64,000 nucleotides of DNA, taken from the IMG/VR virus record IMGVR_UViG_3300050015_000743, positions 23,171 to 87,170 of that record, one strand, 5' to 3'. The stretch is from a virus. The first letter of the stretch is position 1, and each line of letters starts with the position of its first letter. The notes under the pieces were generated by a model that was given only the letters and a program-made list of their open reading frames with translations, had not been told where the DNA came from and searched no databases. Of the stretch, positions 26,360 to 34,725 are shown one piece after another. The position numbers and the translations under genes were made by a program.

Positions 26360-27833
26360 CTATCCAAGTTCTATCATAAATTAATTCCAATTTTGCTCTG
26401 GTTATTGCCACATATTCCAAGTTTTTTTCCTGAATATACTGCCAACCCTTGACGTTTTGCATTGGTAGTAAGTCTGGGCGTATAATAAATACTCTGTCTG
26501 CTTCCAAACCTTTGATTTTATGTACTGTACTCAAAACAATACCCTGAATTTCGTCAGTAAATATGGTTTTAATACTTGCTTTAAGGTCTGTTATATTCGT
26601 ACTGAGTCTGGCAAGGAATAACAATGTTCTGACTTTATCTTCAAGCGCACTGTAACCACTATGTTCATATGGATTAAGTATACCATCAGCTTTTAAGTCT
26701 CTCTTAAAACTATCGAGTTCTGCTTCCCAGAAACTAATAAGTTTTTCAATTGTTGTGATCTTACCAATTAACTCAATCAGATGTACACCAATATCCGAAC
26801 CTTTAATTATTGCTTTTTTCTTCTGTGTTAAAAACTGAAAAAATAGTTTTACCAATGGCATAGTTGTTCTACAAAGAATAAAGTCACCACTACGTGCTTC
26901 ACTGACAACACTACCGTCCCTTACAAGACCTTCTGGTGCATCTGGGAGTGCTTTGATGTCTGGAACGATCTTCTGTGCTTCTTTTATAACATTTTGTGAG
27001 CATCTGAACGATACAGAAAGTGGTAAAATCTTAGTATTAGGAAATTTTTCAAACCATTCAAAAGATTTTTCATCAGCAGCGTTAAATCCATAGATTCCCT
27101 GAAAGAAATCACCTACACTGATCAGTCTACCTGTGATTTTCTTACTAATTCTGTCTTTCTTCAAAATCTTTTCCACAATTTTTATCTGGCAACGATTTAA
27201 ATCCTGAATTTCATCAACGAAAACATAATCCTGTGGGAAAAACCATATACCATTATCAATTGCTGGTAGATAAATTTCATCTGTGAAATCATATGTGTCC
27301 CTGTTGACTGACATCTCATCCAATACTTTAAGTACCCTCTTGATATCCTTTGGTTTTGTGAGGTTTATGTCATATCTGTCAGCAATGTACGGTATGTATT
27401 CAGCCTTATGGGTTAAGGTAAGTCTACAAAGATTGCTGAGTTTCTTAATATTGTTCAAATAATTATTAATTGCTTCCTCATCTTTAAGTTCTTCATCCAA
27501 ATTCCAAGATTTTGCTTTTCTCTGAATTATTTTATCTGCTTTAAATTCATCGAATTGAATACTATCACCGTATTTTCTCTTAATTGCACCAGTACCAATG
27601 CCGTATGTGGTATAACAACGAATACCCTCATTTAATTTACTTTTAAGTTCTTCCTGAATATGCTTATTAAATGCTAAAAATATAATATTTTTATCTTTGG
27701 GCAATAAATTAACTGCTTCAACAATAGTGCTGGTTTTACCTGTCCCGGCATATGCCCTAATTAATATATTTTCATGTCTTTTTTTAATAAAAGTAAATAT
27801 TCTTTCCTGTTCAGGAGTTGGTTTATGGTTCAT
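26346..27833 (-). CDS. Superfamily 1 DNA helicase (UvrD/Dda-like)
   Basis: A 495-residue helicase. Motif I (Walker A) is RAYAGTGKTST, motif II YVFVDEIQDLNRCQ, motif III GDFFQGIYGFNAAD, motif IV SFRCSQN, motif V STVHKIKGLEADRVF and motif VI EYVAITRAKLEL; all are present in order. It is shorter than UvrD and closer to the size of T4 Dda, so a role in replication initiation, recombination or fork remodelling is likely. It is the longest gene of the early-type operon. A GIY-YIG endonuclease gene lies 3 bases upstream. Confidence 0.88.
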   Translation of the reverse strand: MNHKPTPEQERIFTFIKKRHENILIRAYAGTGKTSTIVEAVNLLPKDKNIIFLAFNKHIQEELKSKLNEGIRCYTTYGIGTGAIKRKYGDSIQFDEFKADKIIQRKAKSWNLDEELKDEEAINNYLNNIKKLSNLCRLTLTHKAEYIPYIADRYDINLTKPKDIKRVLKVLDEMSVNRDTYDFTDEIYLPAIDNGIWFFPQDYVFVDEIQDLNRCQIKIVEKILKKDRISKKITGRLISVGDFFQGIYGFNAADEKSFEWFEKFPNTKILPLSVSFRCSQNVIKEAQKIVPDIKALPDAPEGLVRDGSVVSEARSGDFILCRTTMPLVKLFFQFLTQKKKAIIKGSDIGVHLIELIGKITTIEKLISFWEAELDSFKRDLKADGILNPYEHSGYSALEDKVRTLLFLARLSTNITDLKASIKTIFTDEIQGIVLSTVHKIKGLEADRVFIIRPDLLPMQNVKGWQYIQEKNLEYVAITRAKLELIYDRTWIDEEN

Positions 27834-27836
27834 TAT

Positions 27837-28787
27837 TTATTTAATTTTTAAATTAAATTGATTATTATTAGGTTGTTTCATGTGTAAACATATTTCATTG
27901 AGCCAATTATTTCTATGCGCTGAATCATATGCTGAAGATGATTCCAAGTGAAAATCATTTCTTTTATTATATTTAATTGCCTCGTTTTTACAATTTTCAT
28001 ATGTCCAATAATATATTGGTTTTACAATTTCTATCATATGTGAGCAAATTTCATTAAGGCAATTATTTCTTCGTGCAGCATTATATGCACCACAAGATTT
28101 TTTTTGAAATTCACTTCTCGTATTATATTTTAAAGCCTCTTTCATAAGATTCTTGATACTCCATTTAAATATATTACCACCCAAACCGCCTCCCTTTATT
28201 TTATTTAATAAAAACCAATTATTCTTTCTATATTCATTAATAAAAAAAATTTCATTAATCGCAGCATCAGATTCATCAATGGGCGTATTGACCAACATTT
28301 TAAATGTTGGATTTAATTTAGTTTTTTTAATATAATTTAAAACTGCTGAATCTGCGGAATTGATTAATCCAAGATGTACTTTATTCCTTTTGTTCATATC
28401 ATACGTTAATCCAACATAAACGTGATTATCAATGAATTCAAATGCATAAACATATCTTTTTTTATGTGTTTGATTTGTTACCATATGTGAGCATATTTCA
28501 TTAAGCCAACCATTTTTTCGTGCAGCATTATATGCACTACTGGAATTTTCAATAAATTTACTTCTATTTTGATATTTTAATGCCTCAATATGACATCTAT
28601 CCAACACCCAATAATTAGGTGGATTGATGACCTTTTTCATATGCTGACACAATTCATCAACCCAATTATTCTTAATCACCTTATTATAAGCAGTTGGTGA
28701 TCTATGTTTAAATTCGTTTTTTGTGTTATACTTTAATGCTTCTTTACTACAAACATCTTTACTCCAATAATTTGCCGATTTTCTCAT
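27837..28787 (-). CDS. GIY-YIG endonuclease with four flanking repeats
   Basis: A 316-residue protein. A central GIY-YIG domain (RYVYAFEFIDNHVYVGLTYD, about residues 113-200) is flanked by two copies before and two after of a repeat of about 45 residues. The repeat core is EALKYNTRSEFQKKS, then AYNAARRN and LNEICSHM. The repeats are probably DNA-binding modules like those in homing endonucleases. The gene is inserted exactly between the YkgJ-like gene (TAAATG junction) and the helicase gene, consistent with a free-standing mobile endonuclease. Confidence 0.8.
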   Translation of the reverse strand: MRKSANYWSKDVCSKEALKYNTKNEFKHRSPTAYNKVIKNNWVDELCQHMKKVINPPNYWVLDRCHIEALKYQNRSKFIENSSSAYNAARKNGWLNEICSHMVTNQTHKKRYVYAFEFIDNHVYVGLTYDMNKRNKVHLGLINSADSAVLNYIKKTKLNPTFKMLVNTPIDESDAAINEIFFINEYRKNNWFLLNKIKGGGLGGNIFKWSIKNLMKEALKYNTRSEFQKKSCGAYNAARRNNCLNEICSHMIEIVKPIYYWTYENCKNEAIKYNKRNDFHLESSSAYDSAHRNNWLNEICLHMKQPNNNQFNLKIK

Positions 28788-28997
28788 TTATTCATATTTT
28801 TCACAAAAATATTCTTTGCATTTATATGGTTTATCATTTTGAATTGTACATTTATTATTCTTAAAATAAGGGCATTGATCAGTCCAGATATAATTGCCAA
28901 ATACAATAAATTCTTTAAATAATGATTTTTCATACTCACTTGTTAATCTTAAAAGCCAATGTTTTTTACAACATTTACCACAACCAATACAAATCAT
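28788..28997 (-). CDS. YkgJ-like Cys-cluster protein
   Basis: A 69-residue protein with CIGCGKCC at the N-terminus, then CPYFKNNKC and CKEYFC. This is the CxxC..CC and CxxxxxxC pattern of the YkgJ or FliB-type family, proposed to bind zinc or an iron-sulfur cluster. It is about half the usual family length. It overlaps the preceding stop by ATGA. Function in phages is unknown. Confidence 0.65.
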   Translation of the reverse strand: MICIGCGKCCKKHWLLRLTSEYEKSLFKEFIVFGNYIWTDQCPYFKNNKCTIQNDKPYKCKEYFCEKYE

Positions 28998-29458
28998 AAT
29001 ATTTCAATCCAATCATTATTGGTATTACCACCAGTTAATCTATATATTTTATTTTCGCTTTTGACAAGAACTTTCAATCCGTCTTCACGTAAATATATTT
29101 TTTCTCCTTCAAGTATGCCTGTGGTAGCCAAACTATCTCTTTCTTCAATAGTATCAACAGCTACATAATATGGTTTACCCAATATCATTTCAGTATCTCC
29201 ATATGCTTTCATAGTGTTCCAAAGTAATTCTGCCATTTCATCACTAACTTGTCCAAGTACACGAATAGTAAGATCAATTTTTTCTGCAGTATCTTTATCA
29301 AAGTGATCACTTAATCGATCATATGTATTTTGTAGTACATATCTTGCTATTTCAATTGCAAAAAATTTATCTTCAGGTTTATCTTTATAACTTGATGGTA
29401 ACCCAATGCAAGGTCTGCCTTGCTCATTTAATTTAATTTCGTATTCAATCCTATGCAT
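28994..29458 (-). CDS. Hypothetical protein, first gene of early-type operon
   Basis: A 154-residue protein. The first 100 residues are helical and acidic (KFFAIEIARYVLQNTYDRLS), and the C-terminal 50 residues are beta-rich (VDTIEERDSLATTGI, then GEKIYLREDGLKVLV) and look like a small separate domain of the kind found at the ends of phage fibre or structural proteins. It lies directly behind a host-type promoter at 29494-29524. No family assigned. Confidence 0.5.
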   Translation of the reverse strand: MHRIEYEIKLNEQGRPCIGLPSSYKDKPEDKFFAIEIARYVLQNTYDRLSDHFDKDTAEKIDLTIRVLGQVSDEMAELLWNTMKAYGDTEMILGKPYYVAVDTIEERDSLATTGILEGEKIYLREDGLKVLVKSENKIYRLTGGNTNNDWIEIL

Positions 29459-29472
29459 AATAGATTCATTAA

Positions 29473-29482
29473 AGTATTTATA
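29473..29482 (+). promoter_or_regulatory. Late promoter motif AGTATTTATA
   Basis: Exact motif 26 bases before the ATG at 29509, in the divergent intergenic region. Confidence 0.6.
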
Positions 29483-29493
29483 ATAAACGACTA

Positions 29494-29524
29494 CAAATAT
29501 ATATCTTTATGGCATTAATAACAA
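29494..29524 (-). promoter_or_regulatory. Bacteroidota-type promoter TTG-N20-TATATTTG
   Basis: Read on the minus strand: TTG, 20 bases, then TATATTTG, matching the Bacteroidota primary-sigma form TTTG/TTG and TAnnTTTG. It would fire toward the gene starting at 29458. It overlaps the first codons of the divergent late gene at 29509. Confidence 0.45.
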
Positions 29525-30627
29525 CAGTTGATAAAAATAAATTATTCCTTCATGTAAAACATGAGTTGGGATTCCCACTGAGACCCTTTGAAATTGAGGA
29601 TGAACAGATGGATTCATATCTTGAAATGGTCGTTGAAGACTATTCTTCACTTGTAAATAGCTGGTTAATTCAACAGCAATGGATTGGCTTGGAAGGTATG
29701 AACAAAGAAACTGGTGACTTTCTCAGTGCATTTACCAATAAGTCAAATCACTATATGGAAAGTTTTACCTATGGTTATTCACGACAGGTAGGTCTTGGTA
29801 CAAATGCACCTGCTGCCCAAGGTTGGGAGCTTAAACGTGATTTTATCGTTACCGAAGCACATACACAACATTATATTATACCTGCTGGCAGGGAAGTTAA
29901 TGAAGTATTATGGGAAACACCACCTGAGATTGATGGTGGACTTGCTGATCCGTTCGCACTGAATGCATGGTCACCCGGGATGATGGGCTGGTCATATCTT
30001 GGTCGTCCAGCGATGTATGTACAACCGACTTTTTCAACATTATTGGGTGCTCAAGATCGTAGGATGAAACAAAGAGTTTTGCAATCAATTTTAACCTATA
30101 GAATTACAGGTTTAGCTACTGGTGAAAAAGTCTTGCATTTATATCCCGTACCCGGTGATCGTCATGAAATAGCTGGTACATGGGGAAAACATTATGCTGG
30201 AAGAAAAGTTTGGTATTGGTATTACGATACAAATCCTGATCAACGTAATAAATGTTTGGAAGAAAATAATGATGTGGTAAGACTACCTTCCGATGCACCA
30301 ACATCTGTGCTGGAATGGCAGAATTTAAATGATGTTGCTCGTCAGCAGATAAGAAATTTACTCATTGCCAAAGTTAAAATAGTTCTTGGTGGAGTTCGTG
30401 GCTTTTACACTGGTGAACTTGGTGTTGCTGAGAAGCAATTAACGATGGATTACAGACACTTGCTTGATGAAGGTAAAGAGTTAAAGGATGCTACAGAAAA
30501 GGTGATCTTAGATCAGCTTACATACCTTAGTCAAGAAAATCTTACAGATATTCGTGCAAGGGTAGCAGAAAACGTAAATAAAGAACGTGGATATCAACCA
30601 CCAAAGTTCCCGATTATATCAATTTAA
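29509..30627 (+). CDS. Neck or head-completion-like structural protein
   Basis: A 372-residue protein. The N-terminus has an acidic helical region (MDSYLEMVVEDYSSLVNSWL), followed by an aromatic-rich beta part (KVWYWYYDTNPDQ) and a helical C-terminus. Overall make-up, late promoter and the following gene suggest a neck or connector protein in the position of T4 gp13, but I cannot confirm homology. It is followed after one base by the next gene. Confidence 0.5.
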   Translation: MALITTVDKNKLFLHVKHELGFPLRPFEIEDEQMDSYLEMVVEDYSSLVNSWLIQQQWIGLEGMNKETGDFLSAFTNKSNHYMESFTYGYSRQVGLGTNAPAAQGWELKRDFIVTEAHTQHYIIPAGREVNEVLWETPPEIDGGLADPFALNAWSPGMMGWSYLGRPAMYVQPTFSTLLGAQDRRMKQRVLQSILTYRITGLATGEKVLHLYPVPGDRHEIAGTWGKHYAGRKVWYWYYDTNPDQRNKCLEENNDVVRLPSDAPTSVLEWQNLNDVARQQIRNLLIAKVKIVLGGVRGFYTGELGVAEKQLTMDYRHLLDEGKELKDATEKVILDQLTYLSQENLTDIRARVAENVNKERGYQPPKFPIISI

Positions 30628-30628
30628 T

Positions 30629-31180
30629 ATGAAGAAGAAAAAGCAAATAGAAGATATTGAGAATGACAGAATGGGCATGTTTATGAATAATAGATCATTC
30701 AATCTTGATATTATGTATGGTAGGAATTTCTTAAAGACTGATAATGCACAAGAAGTCACTATATATAAAATTAATGTGATTGAATCCAAGGTACATTCAT
30801 TATATGGTCAGGCAAAATCAAAAGATAAAAAGTACATGCCACCTGTCAGGATATCGGTTATGGTAAATGTTGAAGATGGCAAGCAGGAATTTTATGGTGG
30901 TAATCAAGGTGGTATTGCCCGTGACGATACAGGACCGATCAGTTTCGGAGTGTATCTTAAAGAACTGGAAGAAAAGAATTTGGAAATTGACAGAGGTGAT
31001 ATTATTGAATATAACATGAGTGGCGAAAAGAAAAGATATTATGAAGTTGAAAGTGCTAATAATGTTACAGATGAAACAAAGAAAACTATAGGTGGCTTTA
31101 AACCATACTGGAAACGTGTAACTGGTGTGCCAGTTAAGGAAGACGTTGTACCATTCCTTAGTGAAACCAAGGGCAATTAA
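30629..31180 (+). CDS. Probable neck or head-closure structural protein
   Basis: A 183-residue protein starting MKKKKQIEDIENDRMG. An in-frame GTG at 30587 is inside the upstream gene and unlikely. Core segments such as FGVYLKELEEKNLEIDRGDI and EYNMSGEKKRYYEVES resemble the beta-barrel-like region of T4 gp14-type neck proteins, where a length-fixed loop defines interaction with the portal. That match is from memory and weak. Co-transcribed with the preceding structural gene. Confidence 0.45.
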   Translation: MKKKKQIEDIENDRMGMFMNNRSFNLDIMYGRNFLKTDNAQEVTIYKINVIESKVHSLYGQAKSKDKKYMPPVRISVMVNVEDGKQEFYGGNQGGIARDDTGPISFGVYLKELEEKNLEIDRGDIIEYNMSGEKKRYYEVESANNVTDETKKTIGGFKPYWKRVTGVPVKEDVVPFLSETKGN

Positions 31181-31220
31181 AGAAAAATATGGAGTATTGT
31201 CAGTATTCTTCATATTTTTT

Positions 31221-31230
31221 AGTATTTATA
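31221..31230 (+). promoter_or_regulatory. Late promoter motif AGTATTTATA
   Basis: Exact motif 35 bases before the ATG at 31266. It lies inside a longer in-frame open frame from 31125, which supports the short downstream start. Confidence 0.6.
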
Positions 31231-31265
31231 TAAAAATAACATTAAACAATTTAAAAAATACGGCT

Positions 31266-31418
31266 ATGAAATTAAATCAAACAACTTACAGACTTTGGCT
31301 GAGAACTGGTATTAATGAGACTGGTTATGCTACAGATAATGATATTCTTGCAGCTATCGCAGCACTTGTATCAAATACAATCCCTGTAACTCCAAACCCA
31401 ATTGATAAACAGGACTAA
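31266..31418 (+). CDS. Tag-only member of a three-gene family (50 residues)
   Basis: MKLNQTTYRLWLRTGINETG begins the protein and it ends NPIDKQD. The whole product corresponds to the C-terminal tag of the two following proteins: LRxxxRTGIxG, then about 15 residues with a hydrophobic ILA patch, then NPIDKQD or NPIDTQD. No other domain is present. Driven by its own late promoter and followed by a perfect 40-base palindrome. Confidence 0.6.
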   Translation: MKLNQTTYRLWLRTGINETGYATDNDILAAIAALVSNTIPVTPNPIDKQD

Positions 31419-31439
31419 GAGTTAAAGAAGAAAAAATAA

Positions 31440-31479
31440 TAAGATATGACATCAATAAATTTATTGATGTCATATCTTA
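31440..31479. repeat. Perfect 40-base palindrome
   Basis: Each base from 31440 to 31459 pairs with its partner from 31479 back to 31460, with no central spacer. Half-site core is AAGATATGACATCAATAA. It lies between the 50-residue tag gene and the first fibronectin-like gene. In RNA it would form a long hairpin, possibly a terminator, an RNase site or a stability element; in DNA a cruciform or dimeric protein site. Confidence 0.85.
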
Positions 31480-31501
31480 ATAATATTTAAAATTTATTAA
31501 C

Positions 31502-31945
31502 ATGGGACTATCATTTCCTCCAACAGTTACTGGAGCGACTGCTCATTCTATAACATTTGATTCAGCAGTTGTTACAGGTAAAGTAACAACCAGTGGTAGC
31601 ACTACAGTTACTTCTCGTGGAACAACATGGAGTATTATTACTGGTGCAACACCAACTGGAAACAGTCATACTATTGATGGTGTTGGACTTGGCGATTTTA
31701 CAAGCGCAATGAGTGGTTTACAACAAAACACCAATTATTATTATCGTGCATATGCAAGAAATAGTTGTGGAATTGGATATGGCGCAGAACATAGTTTATG
31801 TACCAATATTCATCCAACGTCTTCTGCAGAACTCAGGATATATGAAAGAACAGGTATTTTTGGTGGTACACCTACTCCAGATCAACAGCTTGCTATAATT
31901 CTTGCGGGTGTTCTGACAGAAAATCCAATTGATAAACAGGATTAA
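31502..31945 (+). CDS. Fibronectin-like domain protein with conserved C-terminal tag
   Basis: A 147-residue protein. Residues 1-100 look like one fibronectin type III or Ig-like domain: NTNYYYRAYARNSCGIGYG is the typical F-strand to G-strand pattern seen in many Bacteroidota surface proteins. Residues 108-147 form the shared tag (LRIYERTGIFGG, ending NPIDKQD). Probably a virion surface decoration or neck-associated protein that binds through the tag; the placement is inference from the late promoter and neighbours. Confidence 0.65.
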   Translation: MGLSFPPTVTGATAHSITFDSAVVTGKVTTSGSTTVTSRGTTWSIITGATPTGNSHTIDGVGLGDFTSAMSGLQQNTNYYYRAYARNSCGIGYGAEHSLCTNIHPTSSAELRIYERTGIFGGTPTPDQQLAIILAGVLTENPIDKQD

Positions 31946-31968
31946 AAATAACTTTAAAATTAAAAATT

Positions 31969-32415
31969 ATGGTTGGAGGTACACCTACAGTTACAGGTAC
32001 AACAATAAGCTCAATTACAAGCACATCTGCAATTGGTGCTGGTGACGTTACAGCTAACGGAAGCGGTCTTTTGGCTCGTGGAGTTATTTGGAACGTGTTA
32101 AATGACGTTACAGGAAGAACAGGAAACGGTGATTCGTTTATTGCTGGAACTGGAATGACAGGAATATTTACAGTATCACTTACTGGATTAAAATCAAACA
32201 CCAAATATTATGCTCGTGCATATGCACGTAATGGCAGTGGAACTGCTTACGGTGCTGAAACTAATTTTACGACTACTGCATCTGCAACATCTTCAGATGA
32301 TCTTCGATTATTTGAAAGGACTGGCATTACTGGTGGTAGTCCTACTCCAGAAGAACAGCTTGCTACAATTCTGGCAGATATTATGGTTGAAAATCCGATA
32401 GATACACAAGATTAA
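31969..32415 (+). CDS. Fibronectin-like domain protein with conserved C-terminal tag, paralogue
   Basis: A 148-residue paralogue of the preceding protein. The domain ends KYYARAYARNGSGTAYGAE and the tag is LRLFERTGITGG to NPIDTQD. The tag is more conserved between the two than the domain, so the tag is likely the fixed attachment element and the domain the variable display part. The gene follows after 23 bases and ends at a strong bidirectional terminator. Confidence 0.65.
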   Translation: MVGGTPTVTGTTISSITSTSAIGAGDVTANGSGLLARGVIWNVLNDVTGRTGNGDSFIAGTGMTGIFTVSLTGLKSNTKYYARAYARNGSGTAYGAETNFTTTASATSSDDLRLFERTGITGGSPTPEEQLATILADIMVENPIDTQD

Positions 32416-32424
32416 CGAAAATAT

Positions 32425-32451
32425 AAAAGGGGGTCAATTTGACCCCCTTTT
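32425..32451. terminator. Bidirectional terminator between convergent operons
   Basis: A 13-base-pair stem (AAAAGGGGGTCAA / TTGACCCCCTTTT) with T and A runs on both sides, between the stops at 32415 (+) and 32457 (-). Confidence 0.9.
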
Positions 32452-32456
32452 ATTAT

Positions 32457-32789
32457 TTAATCTTCAGTTTCCCCATCATTAGTTTCAATATCATCAAAAG
32501 TTTTAAACTCTTCAGTCGCTTCATTAAACATTTCATCATCAACCCAGATTGGTGTTTGCTCACCAACATAGGCATCTTGAACATTAAAATCAAAATACTC
32601 CATTGCCATTTCATATGTCATCTTATCTCTATCGATAAGAATTTTAATACATTTACTTATTGAGTAAACAAGACGGAATCCACCAGTTACTTTATCATAA
32701 GCAACACCGATTACCGCATCATCGAAGCCATCGGCTTTTAAAAGTTCCTCATCTGGATACCAGTCAATTATTTCATTTAGTTTGTTCAT
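32457..32789 (-). CDS. Conserved phage hypothetical protein
   Basis: A 110-residue acidic protein. The central stretch DGFDDAVIGVAYDKVTGGFR, then LVYSISKCIKIL and YFDFNVQDAYVGEQTPIW, matches a type of small protein common in large phages, function unknown. Last gene of the long minus-strand early-type cluster. Its start overlaps the preceding gene by 17 bases. Confidence 0.65.
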   Translation of the reverse strand: MNKLNEIIDWYPDEELLKADGFDDAVIGVAYDKVTGGFRLVYSISKCIKILIDRDKMTYEMAMEYFDFNVQDAYVGEQTPIWVDDEMFNEATEEFKTFDDIETNDGETED

Positions 32790-33033
32790 CTTTTTTTATT
32801 TTAAAATGTTTCACTTTAATCTTTTCAAGTTCATCTATTAGTTTTTTGTGTTGTTCTTTTGATTGTACTCCTAATTCGTCACCATAGTCTTTATATATAT
32901 CCATAACAAATACAATAAATTCCTTTTCCTTTTCAGAAAGGTATGTGCCCTTTTTGATATAAAGCAACAATGCCATTGAAAGGACAAGAACTGCTGATGC
33001 CAGTAATGTCAATAATATATATAGTATGATCAT
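32773..33033 (-). CDS. Small single-pass membrane protein
   Basis: An 86-residue protein. N-terminal transmembrane helix (ILYILLTLLASAVLVLSMAL, residues 3-25) with little before it, then a charged helical cytoplasmic part ending in a Lys-rich coil. No known family. Overlaps the downstream gene by 17 bases and follows the upstream one by 4. Confidence 0.6.
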   Translation of the reverse strand: MIILYILLTLLASAVLVLSMALLLYIKKGTYLSEKEKEFIVFVMDIYKDYGDELGVQSKEQHKKLIDELEKIKVKHFKIKKDEQTK

Positions 33034-33037
33034 TCAA

Positions 33038-33415
33038 TTATTTTAACTTTCTTTCTCTCACGAGCGCAATATGTGCTTCTCCTATAACTTTAAGCCAAGG
33101 AAATTTAGTGCCATTTTCACGAAAATCGTTCATGTAACTTTGTATTTTTGCAAAGAATCGTTCTTCCTGTGACTGTCCGTTATAAACCAAACCACGTTCT
33201 TTCCATGTGTCGCCATAACGTATTCCGTCATCAGTCAATTGCATTTCAACATCCTGATTGGTTTCCCAAAGTTCATCAATTAAATTAACATCTTTTAATC
33301 TTTCATCCATAATTTTATTATTTATTTTAACCAAATTTTTCCAACATGTACATTGTCCGCTTGCATGTAAGCAATACGGACAATAACCACCAGTATGAAA
33401 ATCGTAATTACTCAT
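33038..33415 (-). CDS. Hypothetical protein with N-terminal zinc-ribbon-like Cys cluster
   Basis: A 125-residue protein. CPYCLHASGQCTCW near the start gives three to four closely spaced Cys that could bind zinc. The C-terminal part, FPWLKVIGEAHIALVRE, looks like a conserved phage motif. The start overlaps the upstream gene by 8 bases. Function unknown. Confidence 0.55.
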   Translation of the reverse strand: MSNYDFHTGGYCPYCLHASGQCTCWKNLVKINNKIMDERLKDVNLIDELWETNQDVEMQLTDDGIRYGDTWKERGLVYNGQSQEERFFAKIQSYMNDFRENGTKFPWLKVIGEAHIALVRERKLK

Positions 33416-33734
33416 TCACTTTCTTTTTAGTTTTATCTAAATCGATATCTTCCCAGAGTTTTGCAAACCTGTATGCTGAATCACATTCTTTCAATGTTTT
33501 AAGTTGATCACATACTCTCAATAAAGTATCAAGATGACTATGAAGACTTGCATGGTCAAAATAAGAATTTCTGACTTTTTTATTGAAATCTTCAAGAGCT
33601 TTATCACGTCTTTGGGTAAAATATTCGATTGCTGTTTCCATATCGAATTTGATATTTTTTATTGCAGTTTCTTCTGCTTCTCTCATCTGATTGATTTCGC
33701 TTTCAATCTCTTCGTTACTAAGTTTTTCTTCCAT
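33408..33734 (-). CDS. Coiled-coil hypothetical protein
   Basis: A 108-residue, almost fully helical and charged protein (NEEIESEINQMREAEETAIK onward). Coiled coil predicted by eye from heptad spacing. Overlaps the following gene by 8 bases, consistent with one operon. Confidence 0.5.
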   Translation of the reverse strand: MEEKLSNEEIESEINQMREAEETAIKNIKFDMETAIEYFTQRRDKALEDFNKKVRNSYFDHASLHSHLDTLLRVCDQLKTLKECDSAYRFAKLWEDIDLDKTKKKVNE

Positions 33735-33813
33735 AGTTTTATTTGTTTTTATTATTATACTTATATACTCTCACTGCTATCATTGCATCGTTACAGAGTT
33801 TAATTCCTTCATT

Positions 33814-33966
33814 TTACTTAAATATTGCATCAATCAGGCTGTCAACCTTTAATCTGTTTTCAATTTGAACACCAGATTTAAGTAAGTCCACCAAATCCCC
33901 AATTGTTTCATCACGTTTTTCTTCGCCAATCTTAATGGCAAGCATTAAATCACTATCATTTTCCAT
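33814..33966 (-). CDS. Small hypothetical protein, 50 residues
   Basis: Translates as MENDSDLMLAIKIGEEKRDE onward, ending SLIDAIFK. It fills the gap between the coiled-coil gene and the GIY-YIG endonuclease gene and has a plausible GAAG sequence before the ATG. Acidic and amphipathic. Supported mainly by position and open frame. Confidence 0.45.
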   Translation of the reverse strand: MENDSDLMLAIKIGEEKRDETIGDLVDLLKSGVQIENRLKVDSLIDAIFK

Positions 33967-33975
33967 CTTCGGGTT

Positions 33976-34719
33976 TTATTTAATATATTTATAATTTTCA
34001 AATTTCTTATTCTTTGATCGTAATCTCCATAATATGGTTGATATTGAAATTCCCAATTTTTTATATGCATCACCAAGTGAAAAATATTCGATGTTATTAA
34101 TACTGAACCTAATATTTTGTGTTCCACTATATTTACCTTTTCGCTGTTTTGATAATTCGTTTTTTGTTTCAATTGTATGATGTTTATTAAAAAACGAATT
34201 ATTTTCTCCACTAAATGGTCTACAAGATTTACAATATATTGCATTATTCGATATTCTTTTACCACAATTACAGTAATTATATGTTTTACCATCTTTCCAA
34301 TTGGGATTATTTTCCATTGGTCTTGAATATTTATCTTTCCTTTCAACATCATTCATGTTTTTTATGGTGGCATGAAGCGTTTTTTTCATTTTAGCAATAA
34401 TTTCATTCTTTTTGGGATTATTACTTAAATTATCTCCACCGCTTGCGATTTTTCCGATATTATATTTTGGTTTCAAATTTAAGTATTTTTGTTCCAAAAT
34501 CAATAAATCATTAATATCACATTCTTCAATAATTTCAAAAACAAAATTTTTTTCACCATATTTATTCCATGCTCTTTGTAATTTAATATTTTCGTGTTTA
34601 TTATTTCTTAATCCACATCTATGTCTATCCCATCTTCTTGTAATATTTTTTGCTGACCCTATATAGCAGTTTTTATTAATTATGTTTTTTATTCTATAAA
34701 TTCCACTTATCATCGCCAT
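33976..34719 (-). CDS. GIY-YIG homing endonuclease with zinc finger
   Basis: A 247-residue protein. GIY-YIG catalytic domain at residues 5-90 (SGIYRIKNIINKNCYIGSAK, then RWDRH and WNKYGEKNFVFEI). A Cys4-type finger follows (YCNCGKRISNNAIYCKSC) and then a basic DNA-binding tail with a helix-turn-helix-like end, ISTILWRLRSKNKKF. It lies next to the thymidylate synthase gene, a classic homing target in T4. It carries its own late-type promoter. Confidence 0.87.
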   Translation of the reverse strand: MAMISGIYRIKNIINKNCYIGSAKNITRRWDRHRCGLRNNKHENIKLQRAWNKYGEKNFVFEIIEECDINDLLILEQKYLNLKPKYNIGKIASGGDNLSNNPKKNEIIAKMKKTLHATIKNMNDVERKDKYSRPMENNPNWKDGKTYNYCNCGKRISNNAIYCKSCRPFSGENNSFFNKHHTIETKNELSKQRKGKYSGTQNIRFSINNIEYFSLGDAYKKLGISISTILWRLRSKNKKFENYKYIK

Positions 34720-34725
34720 TTTAAT

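Noticed and set aside
31125-31265. Longer form of the 50-residue tag protein
   Set aside because: The extension overlaps the previous gene and the late promoter; the ATG at 31266 is preferred.
33945-34352. Alternative 135-codon frame within the GIY-YIG gene
   Set aside because: It lies out of frame inside a gene with a clear catalytic domain and has low-complexity translation.
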